DNA of 64,000 nt, from positions 16,685,725-16,749,724 of the forward strand of contig CM046866.1 of the NCBI GenBank assembly GCA_025617745.1, given 5' to 3'. Under the pieces are notes generated by a model. That model saw nothing but the letters and a program-made list of their open reading frames with translations, ran no database searches and was not told the DNA's origin. Source of the stretch: Heliocidaris erythrogramma. Its lineage: Eukaryota > Echinodermata > Echinoidea > Camarodonta > Echinometridae. Made by a program: the position numbers and the translations under genes. Positions 10,401 to 19,313 of the stretch are shown here, one piece after another (the first letter of the stretch is position 1; each line of letters opens with the position of its first letter).

Positions 10401-13400
10401 AATTTGTTATGACAATTAACATAGTTTTCCTTAGCATAAAAGATAACATAGTTTTCAGAACATGGCCCCTGGTATATAAGTTAGCCTCTACTCTCCAAGG
10501 CAGTCTTGTACTCCATCAAATCTTTTCAGAGTAGATAGATTTAAAACAAAAGAGCTAAAGAGAATCAAACTAAATTTGTCCAATATTGCAATATACGTAC
10601 CGGTACTTGACTGTTGTTACAGACTGAAATAGGCTATTTATCATGACAGGGCATGCTAAGGTATTGCAAATATTTCTTTCAAGATTTTCTCTCTCAGCAT
10701 TTTACAGAGACAGTTTACACTAAGGATGACGGGAATAACTAGGCAAAGGAAATTGGAAGCATTTCTAAACAACAATAATGCGACTATTCAAATCAATTCA
10801 CAAGTGAAAGCTTACAGTAACACGGTGTGGTAGCCACTGTGATAATCAAACTTTCAAACATGGGACAAAGAGCATAACATTAATAGTGTCTAGATGTTCT
10901 TAATATCGTTTGCTGTCAACTCATGATTCATATTCCAAAAGACCAAAAACTTTTAGAGTTGTCACATTTGATGCTGAAAGACATGATTGCAGTTGGTCTC
11001 TGGATATGTCTCTTGCTTTCAACTCATGATTCATTTGTACATATACCAAAAGACCAAAAACTTTTAGAGTTGTCACATTTGATGCTGAAAGACATAGGTC
11101 CACTTCCAACACAGCAGAATGGGTAACACTTTGTGTCCTTGTTATCGTTAATTTTAACTGCTTGACATGTAATATGTAACACTGAATGATCTACAAGACT
11201 CACTCTGACTGTTCCACTTTTCCGCTGCCATGTCGTATCCTCCCTAGGGTCTACCTTACAAACCTACAACAAATAACATTAAGAGCGAAAAATGGATGTC
11301 AACAAAACTAGTGAGTTATTGCTATATCTAAGATTGACTCTTGTATCATTGGAAAACTGAACCCCTGTAAATTTATGGATCATTCCAGGGGTTGAGGCAC
11401 TTTTTGTGACATACCAGAATTGAGAATCTGTGTCTCCTATCAACCATAATGATCTTTTCTCGAATTGGGTTCAGCATAAAAAGCACAGCTAACCACTGAC
11501 CTCTACCACCTGGACGTTTCATTGGCTCAGAGAAGTGAAGTCGTGGTCCGCCATGTTGCACTTCTGAAAAATCAACGCGCGAGAAAGCTGGAATACAGAT
11601 TTGTGTACAATCATGCGGACGCCCATGGTCAAAACGCTCAGACAAGTACAGATGTTCAGTGCGTAACGTGTAATAAACCACATCGCTCTCGGAAGAGTAA
11701 CATGGCCGCGCCCACTTCAAGTGCTCGCACGTGCGGGAATGGTCGATGATTCGTCCAGGTGGTAGAGGTCAGTGCAGCTAACTATGTTTAAAAGTGGTCT
11801 AGCTTCATGGTGAATCAATATTACAGTCCCAAACTTTATGTAGTGTTAATATATAAATGTGACGTCCATGTAACGGTGGTAAAAGAAGAAATGCATATTA
11901 CGCAAAGATTTTGAAGAGAAGCAACTGAAACAGGAATGATTCTGGCAAGGCACTACCAAATATATTCATTGCATAAAAATCTTGCAACAGATGATATCAT
12001 CTTCTATGTGTAGTACAAGATCTCATCTGCTTTAGTGACCACCTGAAGACAAAGACCACCTGTCAATGTGGACCACATTTTTATATTTTCCTTCAACAGT
12101 GCTTTTCACTGAAAAAAAAGAGGAAACTGTACTCATAGATCACCTGCTTCCAAGGCCTGTTTTTCTTGTCTCCCTCGGGTGGTCTGTATACCAGGTTCCA
12201 CTGTACACTGCCATGACCACCATCATACTTCCTCTATACTCTATACTCACCACATGATGAACTGTCTCTGGTACACTATCTTGTCCTTTCAGATCGATCC
12301 AGATTGGAAAGTGCATGATCTTCTCCTGCATATCAACATAGTAAAGGTTATATAGTATATATTCTATCTGGTAGTGGCAAGGTCTCTGGAAAGATATCTC
12401 CAAGCTCATATAAATGCCAAAATACACGATTTGATGGCAGTCATTTTAAGCACTGTCTGATAATTGACAGCTGTTGAAAGTAATATCACTATCCTGCTTG
12501 TTCCATGTCAGGGTCCTCTTGCTACAGCATTTGTTCTCCTGTCATTCATCAACATATGTCAGGAGACTTCTACGTTCGTCCTTTTTTGTACCCATTTTAC
12601 ACTTCTTTATGAAGATAAAAAGAAACAGGACAAGATATGCAACCTTAGTTCTTTTTGCATGAAACACATTCTCTAGTAATTTAGTTTTGGTTGAATGTAT
12701 GTGAGGATAATTTTATCTAAGCAACAATAATAAGAGGGCATACCGCAAGTTTCTTGACATCAAAGGAGTGAAGAGTTGCTGAACATACTACCATCTGAAA
12801 AAAAAAGATTGACACAAATAGCAAAGGTTGCTTTTAAGACACCATATTTCTCTGTTTCAATTTATCCCTCTAATTTATATTTATGTCTTAATATACACAG
12901 ACATTAAGTTATCTATCTGTATATTAATCAAGGCTGCTCAAACATAAATAATATTTGATAAGTAATTGAATAAACCAAAACAAAACTAGAAAGGCCGTCA
13001 AAGGCGGCAGACCCACGCCTTAGCGGCGCTGCAGATTAGTTGCATTCTTTCCCTAATCGATTCTTTCCTGTCACTATATTTTATATTTTATATTTTTCTC
13101 CTTTTTTTATTGCAATAAAGACTTCCAGATTTGGCATAATCTACTATTTAATACATGCATGTAAATATTATGGTTACTTATTGTTATTATTATGTAATTT
13201 GGCACAATGATACTGCATGTGAATATATTTGTTTGTGTATTTTACCTTGATTATTGTAAAAAATGTTATTTTGAAAAAGGAAGTAATAAAATATTCTTAA
13301 AAACAAAAAAAAACTATCCGAACTGAAGTTCCTATAACCGATCATCACCAAAATCTAATCGATTCTTTTCCTAATCGATTCTTTCCTGTCACTATCCGAA

Positions 13401-15037
13401 ATGAAGTTGGGGTCAAAACTTCAAGGTCACACAGAATTTGCAGGGGTCAACCGATCATCACCAAAATCTAATCGATTCTTTCCTGTCACTATCCGAACAT
13501 TCCCTGAAAATTTGGTGCAAATCCGTTCACCCGTTCTCTACTTATCTTGTACACAAACAAACAAACAAACAAACATACGGAGCCCTTTACATAACCCTGC
13601 CGATTTTAACGGCGTGGGTAATAATTGAAAAGAACTGATCTCTCTGAAAGCTAAGAGAAATGGGCAAGTCCAAGCTATTTTGTCTCATATGTTACCAACC
13701 AAATTAATAAATATTTTATTATGTCGGATCATTGCATGAAGTTTAGGACTCCTAGAGCTTAGAACAAATCATAATTCAAGTGGAAAGCACTTTTGATGTC
13801 AGATTATGCTTCAAATCCCACAATACTTAGTAATGTATGGGACACTATATCATCAAATACTTTGGACTTGCCCAAATATATAATCATAACTAAGTTAATA
13901 ATAAAAACAGAGAAAAGTAATACTACATACAAATTTTCTCTGCTTCTTAAAATGCTGTCACAATAACAAGGTAATTACCTGAAGTCTCTTTCCATCATTG
14001 GTGATTTTAGGTATCTGCTCCCACATGCGTGTTATCTGAGCTCCATAGCCTGCAGAAAGTAGACCATCCTAGGAAGAAATAAAAATCCCAAGGTTAATAA
14101 AGATTATCCAATGAATACAGAAATTTCATACAACTCCTCATCCCTCAAGGGGGCGAGGGGTGCAAGTACTTAGGGCAATTTGTCTAAGAAATCTTTGACT
14201 TATTAACAAGAGGGAGTTTGGAAGGAGTAGTTGTCCAAGAAATTTTGGTCCACATTCTACTAATTCAGTCAAACCCAATGCAAAAGACTACAGTCATGTT
14301 AAACAAAGGGAACACTGAGACCTCTCTAACTTCCCACTTTAAACCAAGTTTAAACCCTGTGTAGGGTTCAACTTTAGCAGACTAGAGACCACTGTGCATA
14401 TCATTTAAGCTTCATAATTTTGTTTGGATTCTGAATGGCACCAAAAGGGTCACTATCACAGACAGAATCATATATCTACCATAAAAGACAGTGGTATTCC
14501 AAGCTTGTGACACAACTTTAACATAAAATTCAACAGATTACTAACAAATTTACACTGAATGTTTAGACTAAAAAATAAATGACATCGGCCAAACAAGATT
14601 TGTAGAAATTGTATAATCGCCAAGTCACTAGCAAAGAAAGAATAGGGAATTAAAGTATGCTTTGCTTGCAGAAACAACCTATCTGCTACATAATATACCA
14701 TTCAGGTTTTAAATACCTAAAGCCAGAATCTCCTGAAAAAATGTTCCAATACCAGGGGAGGGTTTCATCAAGTGCTTTGTCAGTGACTTTTACCGACAAA
14801 TTGCTCTCAGCCAATCAGATGCAAAGATTTCAGTAGCTTATAATAGTAAAAATCACTGACAAAACACGTGATGAAATGCTCTCCAGGACTCAAGTTTAGC
14901 TTTAAGGACTATACAGATGGACATCTGTATTTTTGCTTTTACAGTTGTGTTTTTCAGCAAAGTTTCATGCGAAGGTGGCCAAAATTGTATTTTGTGAAAA
15001 GAAATAGTTGGAGAAGTTGAAAATAAGTACAATTTCT

Positions 15038-15068
<31 letters not shown>

Positions 15069-15131
15069 AAAGGCAAATGGAATATGAATGAAACATTTAC
15101 TCACTGCTTCATCCAGAATGAAAAATCGAAC
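1341..15131 (-). CDS. DDX1: ATP-dependent RNA helicase DDX1, central part (7 exons, 5' and 3' ends outside)
   Basis: DDX1 is a DEAD-box RNA helicase with a SPRY insert, known from tRNA-ligase and RNA-processing complexes. Seven exons (15131-15105, 14068-13979, 12794-12744, 12325-12251, 11254-11204, 7718-7667, 1487-1341) join in frame across GT-AG introns and follow DDX1 order. They cover motif II (LDEAD, split by an intron), motif III (SAT), the DDX1-specific [11 protein letters not shown] and VPETVHHV stretch and the motif IV region (AILFCRTK). Phases are 0 up to the 7,667 exon, then phase 1, which the next exon completes. The 5' part (Q-motif, Walker A, SPRY) and the C-terminal helicase motifs V-VI are not in the window. 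The helicase lobe boundaries match the family in sequence and order, so identification is strong. Gene limits are unknown. Confidence 0.93.
2217..2363. mobile_element. MITE copy 1 (TIR about 35 bp)
   Basis: Inverted arms GGGGAGCATTTCATCAGG and its near-complement before 2,361 enclose about 70 bp. A second copy lies at 14,750-14,889 in another DDX1 intron, in the same orientation with the same flanking CCAATACCAG. No ORF, so non-autonomous. The superfamily is not clear. Confidence 0.7.
2506..2750 (-). repeat. DIRS right inverted terminal repeat
   Basis: About 150 bp (2,560-2,705) is the reverse complement of 6,600-6,750, including TCACAATATTGTGCGCACC and CTACCTATTATGCTAG. The outer part (TTGTAAAATCAGCACTG onward) is unique to this end and reappears inverted in the internal complementary region. 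Confidence 0.85.
2757..2863. repeat. DIRS internal complementary region
   Basis: The left half is complementary to the right element end (2,506-2,575). The right half, from AATTTACTGCAATAAATC, is complementary to the left element end (6,735-6,774). In DIRS biology this segment templates joining of the two ends during circle formation. The junction lies near 2,812-2,816. Confidence 0.8.
2909..4223 (-). pseudogene. DIRS tyrosine recombinase, frameshifted before the catalytic Tyr
   Basis: The long frame 4,223-2,976 carries an RT-distal connector (LDIRNQ...[14 protein letters not shown]), then recombinase features: [10 protein letters not shown], the catalytic Arg context [11 protein letters not shown] and the HDTRSVSTS block. 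The frame then ends in an unrelated tail at 2,976. The segment expected to hold the nucleophile ([14 protein letters not shown]) is in another frame, running to a stop at 2,909. A single-base indel near 3,015 thus cuts off the catalytic tyrosine. The first triplet at 4,223 is GTG and lies inside a frameshift from the RT frame, so it is not a true start. Confidence 0.85.
3943..4812 (-). pseudogene. DIRS reverse transcriptase (frameshifted)
   Basis: From the ATG at 4,812 the frame shows RT motifs in order: [31 protein letters not shown] (first catalytic Asp), [14 protein letters not shown] and the catalytic CYLDDWLLL. After [11 protein letters not shown] the frame becomes unrelated Ser-rich sequence, because the homologous continuation ([11 protein letters not shown]) is in the 4,223 frame. 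A frameshift near 4,230 therefore separates RT from its normal downstream part. The RT core residues are intact. The true N-terminus could lie further upstream. Confidence 0.85.
4891..6191 (-). pseudogene. DIRS gag-like ORF, at least two frameshifts
   Basis: The ATG at 6,191 begins a Ser/Glu-rich N-terminus ([18 protein letters not shown]) open to 5,757. The continuing frames are 5,746-5,312 and 5,376-4,891, with changes of frame near 5,750 and 5,350. The last block ([20 protein letters not shown], then [17 protein letters not shown]) looks like the conserved C-terminal region of DIRS ORF1 proteins. The start at 6,191 is preferred over an upstream ATG at 6,467, because the extra residues lie in the leader shared with the partial copy at 1-635. 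Confidence 0.75.
6590..6774 (-). repeat. DIRS left inverted terminal repeat
   Basis: Complementary to 2,560-2,705 and nearly identical to 460-635. It ends at TTATTGCAGTAAATTT, the word that recurs inverted in the internal complementary region. Immediately right of it unrelated coding-like sequence begins. Confidence 0.85.
6775..7065 (+). pseudogene. DDE-transposase-like fragment
   Basis: An open stretch of about 95 codons, starting abruptly at the DIRS end, contains [20 protein letters not shown] and [16 protein letters not shown]. These resemble the first catalytic-Asp region of Tc1/mariner-related DDE transposases (DEAT.....G.VN..N, later ..V.GP.FF). The N-terminus is missing and the sequence beyond 7,065 is broken by stops, so this is a relic, possibly cut by the DIRS insertion. 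Family assignment is by remembered motif spacing only. Confidence 0.45.
7667..7718 (-). CDS. DDX1: DDX1 exon (TDGVHHED)
   Basis: 52 bp with acceptor CACAG and donor GTAAGT (7666-7661). It encodes [17 protein letters not shown] plus one base of a split codon, matching the DDX1 linker that starts TDDVH in vertebrates. The upstream exon ends in phase 0. Confidence 0.85.
8003..10275. repeat. Middle nested element with short GGCATGTGAG ends
   Basis: GGCATGTGAG at 8,004 and CTCACATGCC near 10,273 face each other. The right flank is rich in CGCG and AACGCGG words. The left flank holds GAGCGAGCGAAGCGACC. The inverted ends are only about 10 bp, so the element call is weaker than for its neighbours. 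Confidence 0.4.
8666..9998. mobile_element. Inner element with about 200-bp terminal inverted repeats
   Basis: 8,668-8,865 (GCGTCTTTTTTTTTCGTAAC onward, including CCTAGGCAGATTTC, CATGAATATTCATGACGC and CCAATCGG-type words) is the imperfect reverse complement of 9,783-9,998. The roughly 900-bp core has no convincing ORF. It is a non-autonomous DNA transposon or foldback element of unknown superfamily. Confidence 0.75.
10916..11096. repeat. Direct duplication of about 75 bp
   Basis: CAACTCATGATTCAT through GATGCTGAAAGACAT occurs at 10,918-10,984 and again at 11,018-11,093, with a 5-bp insertion in the second copy. It lies near the DDX1 exon 11,204-11,254 but has no splice signals or known homology. 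Confidence 0.8.
11204..11254 (-). CDS. DDX1: DDX1 exon (VDPREDTTW)
   Basis: 51 bp, acceptor GTAAG and donor GTGAGT. It encodes [17 protein letters not shown] in phase 0, the counterpart of the VNPKTDRLWE-type segment that follows VHHV in DDX1. Confidence 0.85.
11494..11774. mobile_element. 281-bp MITE with 8-bp target site duplication (hAT-like)
   Basis: Perfect 23-bp terminal inverted repeats start CACTGACCTCTACCACCTGG. CAGCTAAC directly repeats at 11,486-11,493 and 11,775-11,782. An 8-bp duplication with CA-starting ends fits hAT-type non-autonomous elements, but other 8-bp-TSD superfamilies are possible. It sits in a DDX1 intron. Confidence 0.85.
12251..12325 (-). CDS. DDX1: DDX1 exon ([14 protein letters not shown])
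   Basis: 75 bp, acceptor TGCAG and donor GTGAGT. It encodes [20 protein letters not shown] then TVHHV, a stretch conserved almost residue for residue in DDX1 and absent from other DEAD-box helicases I know. Confidence 0.95.
12744..12794 (-). CDS. DDX1: DDX1 exon, motif III (SAT)
   Basis: 51 bp, acceptor TTTTTTTTCAG and donor GTATGC. It encodes [20 protein letters not shown] is the motif coupling ATP hydrolysis to RNA unwinding. Confidence 0.93.
12985..13625. repeat. Dispersed repeat with AACA-type tail
   Basis: A segment from GCCGTCAAAGGCGGCAGACC to GCCGATTTTAACGGCGTGGG contains repeated AATCGATTCTTTCCTGTCAC words (13,057, 13,366 and 13,469) and an (AAAC)n tract (13,556-13,576). It looks like a degenerate non-LTR retroposon or composite repeat in a DDX1 intron. 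Confidence 0.5.
13979..14068 (-). CDS. DDX1: DDX1 exon after the DEA|D split
   Basis: 90 bp, acceptor TCCTAG and donor GTAATT. It encodes [20 protein letters not shown] then [10 protein letters not shown]. The first Asp completes the DEAD box begun in the 15,105-15,131 exon. Confidence 0.93.
14750..14889. mobile_element. MITE copy 2
   Basis: Same family as 2,217-2,363: inverted arms GGGTTTCATCAAGTGCTTTG and the complementary arm ending GATGAAATGCTCTCC. CAATCAGATG is shared in the core. The two copies differ at scattered sites, so insertion is old. Confidence 0.7.
15039..15063. repeat. Poly(A) tract
   Basis: A run of about 25 A in the DDX1 intron, 40 bp left of the microexon donor. On the transcribed strand it is a poly(T) tract downstream of the exon. 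It could be the tail of a retroposon, but no body is recognisable. Confidence 0.7.
15105..15131 (-). CDS. DDX1: DDX1 27-nt microexon carrying DEA of the DEAD box
   Basis: Nine codons, VRFFILDEA, between acceptor TTTTGTACAG and donor GTGAGT, phase 0 on both sides. It joins to DGLLS to make LDEADGLLS (motif II, Walker B). It is the most 5' DDX1 exon I can find. Nothing encoding the preceding GTPGR motif is evident further right. Confidence 0.9.
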
Positions 15132-16080
15132 CTGTACAAAATGAGAAAAATAAATGTTCACCATGTACATATTGATGTTTCTAACCATTATTTGTGCATA
15201 ATTACAAGGACCATCAGGATAAAGAATTGAAATGATTATCACAGCATACTTTAAAACATTTCTCTGTCATAAACTCTGAAGTAAATGAGAGTGGATATAC
15301 TCCAACCCGGCATTAGTTTTGCGAAACATACCAAATTCTAGACTTGATTTGTGCATGATTCCATTCATGCTATAACTTTTATAGTTCAGTTGTTTTACTC
15401 CTCAACATGTTTCATATTCTGTATAAATCATCAATAACATATTTGTATCGAATATGAGAAAACATAAGAGCCTGCTAATCACGATGAATGCTATGATTTA
15501 TCAACACAGAGGTCCTAATTGGGTAAAAACTGGTACCTTTACACTCCGCCTATTTCTTGATGTAAAATAATATGCTTAGGAAAATTTGTGTAGCAACATT
15601 AAATTGACATATATATATCTACAATGTTGGAGTAATAGAGATGATCAAAATACTTTGAAAAAAAAGACTAAGGGAAATTCATTCATCAATCAATCATGCA
15701 CACTACACGTCTGATACTATTTGACTTCTCTAAACTATAAAGACAAACTAATATCAGTCTATACAAATATAAATGTATGTTTAACCTTTCTACTGATATG
15801 TGACAGCACTTTATACTTCCAGTGTGAACTTTCCCTATTGTGCAATCAGTGTTTGGTAAATCCCAAACTATAAAATAATCAGATTACCTTATTAAGAGTA
15901 TATCAGCTATTTGTATCTCAAATGTCAAAACGATGATTAGATAAACTCAGGACAAAAACTTGAATGCTGCACATGCTACCACAGTTACTCCACCCTGGAG
16001 AGCTAGCTGTCATCACAGCTTTTCAGGTAAAACAAATTCAAGATTTAAGATTCATGCAACAGTGTGTAAATAACAATGAA
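15132..16080. other. No gene recognised between DDX1 microexon and family gene 1
   Basis: AT-rich unique-looking sequence. I see no exon matching upstream DDX1, no RNA gene and no clear repeat. On the two-gene layout it is DDX1 intron and the 5' flank of the plus-strand gene. Confidence 0.5.
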
Positions 16081-16102
16081 CCTATCTATTCAGTGAATTT
16101 TT

Positions 16103-16127
16103 ATTGGTCAAATCTGGTTCTATAAAG
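16103..16127 (+). promoter_or_regulatory. Putative core promoter of family gene 1
   Basis: ATTGG (inverted CCAAT) at about 16,103 and TATAAAG at 16,121-16,127 lie about 180 bp before the ATG at 16,305. Both are short words, so this is only a candidate. None of the IRF-like motifs of genes 3 and 4 occurs here. Confidence 0.3.
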
Positions 16128-16304
16128 ATCACTTTGGAAAGAGGAATTTTTTCAACCACATCGAGCATTTGAGTGTACACAATGTCAGACGGATGGCCAG
16201 ACAGGTGGGCACTATATCCTTCCTCAACTCAAGCATTTTAGGAGAGCTAAGTAAAAATTTGTCCTGTTTCTCAACTTCAATTCTGCAAGTGAACCCCACT
16301 AATC

Positions 16305-17510
16305 ATGACCTTCAGATATTATATTCTCGTAGCTTTTGTTGGACTTGGACTTGGACTTTGCGTGACATTATTGGATGGTAGTACCACACCGATGGAGCTG
16401 TGCCAAGATTGTCCACAAGAAACATCACAGCCATGTTTGTGGGGATATCCTGACACCCAAGAGGTCTGTGTAGGGCAGAGGGTCTCTACAAATGTCACAC
16501 TGAAACTGCCTCAGGTCATCATAAACAACCTGGCTCTGACAAATGTAACAGTTCTAGTTTCCGATCAAGGATTTTCACATGGATCGCTGGTGTCTGGAGA
16601 GTACCATAACAGAGACAAGAATGTGGACCGCTGGACAGTTAGAATCTCATTTGAAGGTAACACAATGACTTATGAGTTACATAATGGGAAGGCTGAATTC
16701 AGAGATGAATTTGAATGCCATATGGAAGTTGATATTGGAGGGGAGAAGTTCAAGACAAGCCCTATTCAATGGTTTGAGGTGAACAACTGTATCCCTCCAA
16801 CTAAACCTTTAATTACTGACAAGAAGAAGTCACAGCTAGATCTAGTGAACATGGAGGAGCAGGTGCATAACATGAGTGCTTCCATAAATACTTTGGCATC
16901 AGAAATGGTAAAGCTGCAGCAAAATATCTCTGATTTACAACAATTGTTATTCAGCAAAATAGCAAAAGACACAGAAGAAATCATCAACAATTCTGCAAAC
17001 TCTAGTAGTCAATTACGAGAGATAAATGTAGGCCTGGAAAATGTAAATAAGAAGCTGGATGTTTACAACAACATGCTGGACACTCCCAGTAAAGTGGATA
17101 TTGCTGTTCTTGTTCTACTGTTCTTCATTACTGCAAAATGCTTTATACCAATGTACGTACAGGAAAGTCTAAAGAACAGGTTTTCAGGACTTCTAGACCA
17201 CTTCGGATGCAACCATCCATCATCTTCAAGCACTTCTGATCACTCTACCGAGCATTCTCAATTTTCTTCCAGCAGTGGCAGCAGGAAGCAAGAAATACCC
17301 TGCAACAATGAAGCACGACAGCGTCTCCAAGAGGATACAGAATCATTGCTTAATCTGACTCCTTCAGATGAGCTAACCAAGAACCAAGAAAGTGTTCCCC
17401 TACATCAAAACCTGAACAACCATGATGTAGCAATACAGGAGTGTACCGATAAACACCTGTCCACAAATCACGAGCAGCATTGTTGTATCGAGATGTCCCG
17501 GATGAAATGA
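16305..17510 (+). CDS. Family gene 1: single-exon type I membrane protein, coiled-coil stalk (401 aa)
   Basis: Not a family I recognise. Residues 1-23 form a signal peptide. The ectodomain (about 30-165) has Cys at 33, 36, 44, 55, 138 and 162, N-glycosylation sequons, and core words RISFEGNTMTYE, DEFECHMEV and QWFEVNNCIP that suggest a beta-sandwich, possibly divergent Ig-like. Residues 180-258 are heptad-rich. A membrane span lies at about 264-285. The 110-residue cytosolic tail is Ser-rich, has no Tyr, and contains DTESLLNL, an acidic dileucine-type sorting motif. It aligns along its length with genes 2-4 but is much more diverged and has a longer tail. No introns are evident. AATAAA at 18,078 could end the transcript. 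Confidence 0.85.
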   Translation: MTFRYYILVAFVGLGLGLCVTLLDGSTTPMELCQDCPQETSQPCLWGYPDTQEVCVGQRVSTNVTLKLPQVIINNLALTNVTVLVSDQGFSHGSLVSGEYHNRDKNVDRWTVRISFEGNTMTYELHNGKAEFRDEFECHMEVDIGGEKFKTSPIQWFEVNNCIPPTKPLITDKKKSQLDLVNMEEQVHNMSASINTLASEMVKLQQNISDLQQLLFSKIAKDTEEIINNSANSSSQLREINVGLENVNKKLDVYNNMLDTPSKVDIAVLVLLFFITAKCFIPMYVQESLKNRFSGLLDHFGCNHPSSSSTSDHSTEHSQFSSSSGSRKQEIPCNNEARQRLQEDTESLLNLTPSDELTKNQESVPLHQNLNNHDVAIQECTDKHLSTNHEQHCCIEMSRMK

Positions 17511-18833
17511 ATTCTAAATGGGATCATTTTTGAAGCTTAAATGAACTCTGCACCAGATATTCCATTGAATTTTAATAGTAATGATGATAAAAATAATAAT
17601 GGTTAATGGATTAGATTATTATAATGAACATGACAGGGTGCTACAAATGTTGTTACATCAGTACAATTGGATTTAGTTGACCATCTGGCAATTACTGCCC
17701 TTAATTGGACAGACTTGCCTGCTGTAAATACTTTGTAAATAGTACCAAAATAAGAGAAAAATACAACAAACAAAACATGTGAATGAACTATGGAAATTAT
17801 TACCCTAGCTTTACATGTAGCTCCAATACAGTGTACTTATCATAGGCATCATTTATCATAATATTTAGACCAGGCACACTGTCATATACATGTAAATGTA
17901 TCTAGTATTCCACTACAATTTTAGTTTGTTTTATACAATTAAAGTAGTCAAGGAATGCTGTCAAATCACAATTGTTTACAAAATTAAATCTGGAAGTGTC
18001 CCATGGTCACATTCTGATATTTTTTGGCAATTTTAAAACACTAAACATTTTTATACAATGACAAGTGTGTTTATTCAAATAAAGTTGTATTCATACGAAT
18101 GGACTTTGACTGTGCAGTTTCTGGTGTGAGAGCTTGAATACAGTAAAAAGGAGTAATATTCTTATAGTGTAGAGCACATGTCTGTAAAATGGACTCATAC
18201 TGTGCCATGATTTACTAATCTCTGGGAAAACAGAAAATCATATAGTAAGAAAATATCAAGGTATACAAATATTGGAAAAATATCATCTTGATTTTTAAAA
18301 AAGGAACAAAACGGACAGAGCAGAAGATGTTTTTTTCCTTGCTTTATCAAAAATTCTGCATGAATGACAAAATGATGACAAATGTAAAGAATTATTCTGT
18401 AGTACTAAAGCAGTTGATTGAAAATGTATCGTTAAGAAACTGTTACTAAATTGATGCTTGATGGGGTAATCCCTTTGGCAGCTCAAACAGGAAGCTATAC
18501 TGGGATGGTAGGTGTAGCGAGTAGTCACAGGGAGTGTCGTGAAAGTCGTGAAGTGAAAATGTGGTGGTGGGTATAGACATACATGTAGCAATATCAGTAA
18601 ATTATGCTATGTATGGAATGCTACAGTACCAGAGTACCCATGGGAACATCAACTCATGCAAAGTACTAGATCAAATTCCCATGATTTGATGGTAATTCAG
18701 ACAAATTACTGTCATATTACCATGGATACTCTTGTACTTTTTTGCAAGGGTAAAAATGTGACAGCCTACAGGCCACTGCATCACTCTGATGGAGTGGAGT
18801 GGAGGGCAGCCTCCTTGAAACTGGACATTCCTT
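17511..18833. other. 3' flank of family gene 1
   Basis: AT-rich sequence with no further ORF of note. AATAAA at 18,078-18,083 is the best poly(A) signal, about 570 bp after the stop codon. Confidence 0.45.
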
Positions 18834-19313
18834 TTAAAGGGATACCAGTAGTCCACCCTGATTACAAAGTTAAGAATTTTTGAAGTTGTAATCAATCAGA
18901 CACAAATTGGCAACTCCGTGACGTATCTTGCGAGCTCCTCTCCCATTTGCTCAATACAGACAATTTCATAAATTTTCATTTTCTTAGTTTCTGATGAAGA
19001 AATATATCTGTTTCATACAGGTTTGGTGTAAAAACATATGAGCAATGATTGTATATAAGGTGCATGTATGATTTAATATATCCTTTAGAGAAAATGGAAA
19101 TTGATGATTTTGGGGGTACAGGACAAATGCGAGAGGAGCTCGGAAAATACGTCACGGAGTTGCCAATTTGTGTCTGATTGATTATCACTTCAAAAATTCA
19201 TAACTTTCTTATTTCTTGCCAGATTTGCTCAAACCTTCACTGATCTGTTTCTTTATTTTTTGTGCTTCTTTTAAAATCAACTGTCTTGTAATCAGGGTGA
19301 ACTATCCCTTTAA
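18834..19313. mobile_element. Non-autonomous element with TTAA target site
   Basis: TTAAAGGGATACC at 18,834 and TATCCCTTTAA ending at 19,313 bound imperfect terminal inverted repeats of about 120 bp (CACCCTGATTACAA, CAATCAGACACAAATTGGCA and CGTGACGTAT are shared in inverse). TTAA at both ends fits piggyBac- or Kolobok-type transposition. No transposase is present. Confidence 0.75.

Larger units (their letters stand above)
7936..10472. mobile_element. Outer TA-flanked inverted-repeat element of a nested set
   Basis: TACCAGGGGCCGTATTCTGA at 7,934 and its inverse before 10,474 start imperfect terminal inverted repeats of about 65 bp that continue through ACTATGTTAAC and ATGTTAATTGTCATAAC. TA flanks both ends, as for Tc1/mariner-type MITEs. 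It contains two further inverted-repeat elements (8,003-10,275 and 8,666-9,998) and lies wholly in a DDX1 intron. Confidence 0.65.

Noticed and set aside
18656..18883. ORF on plus strand at 18.7 kb as a further DDX1 or family exon
   Set aside because: No splice sites or homology, and its end overlaps the terminal repeat of the TTAA element.
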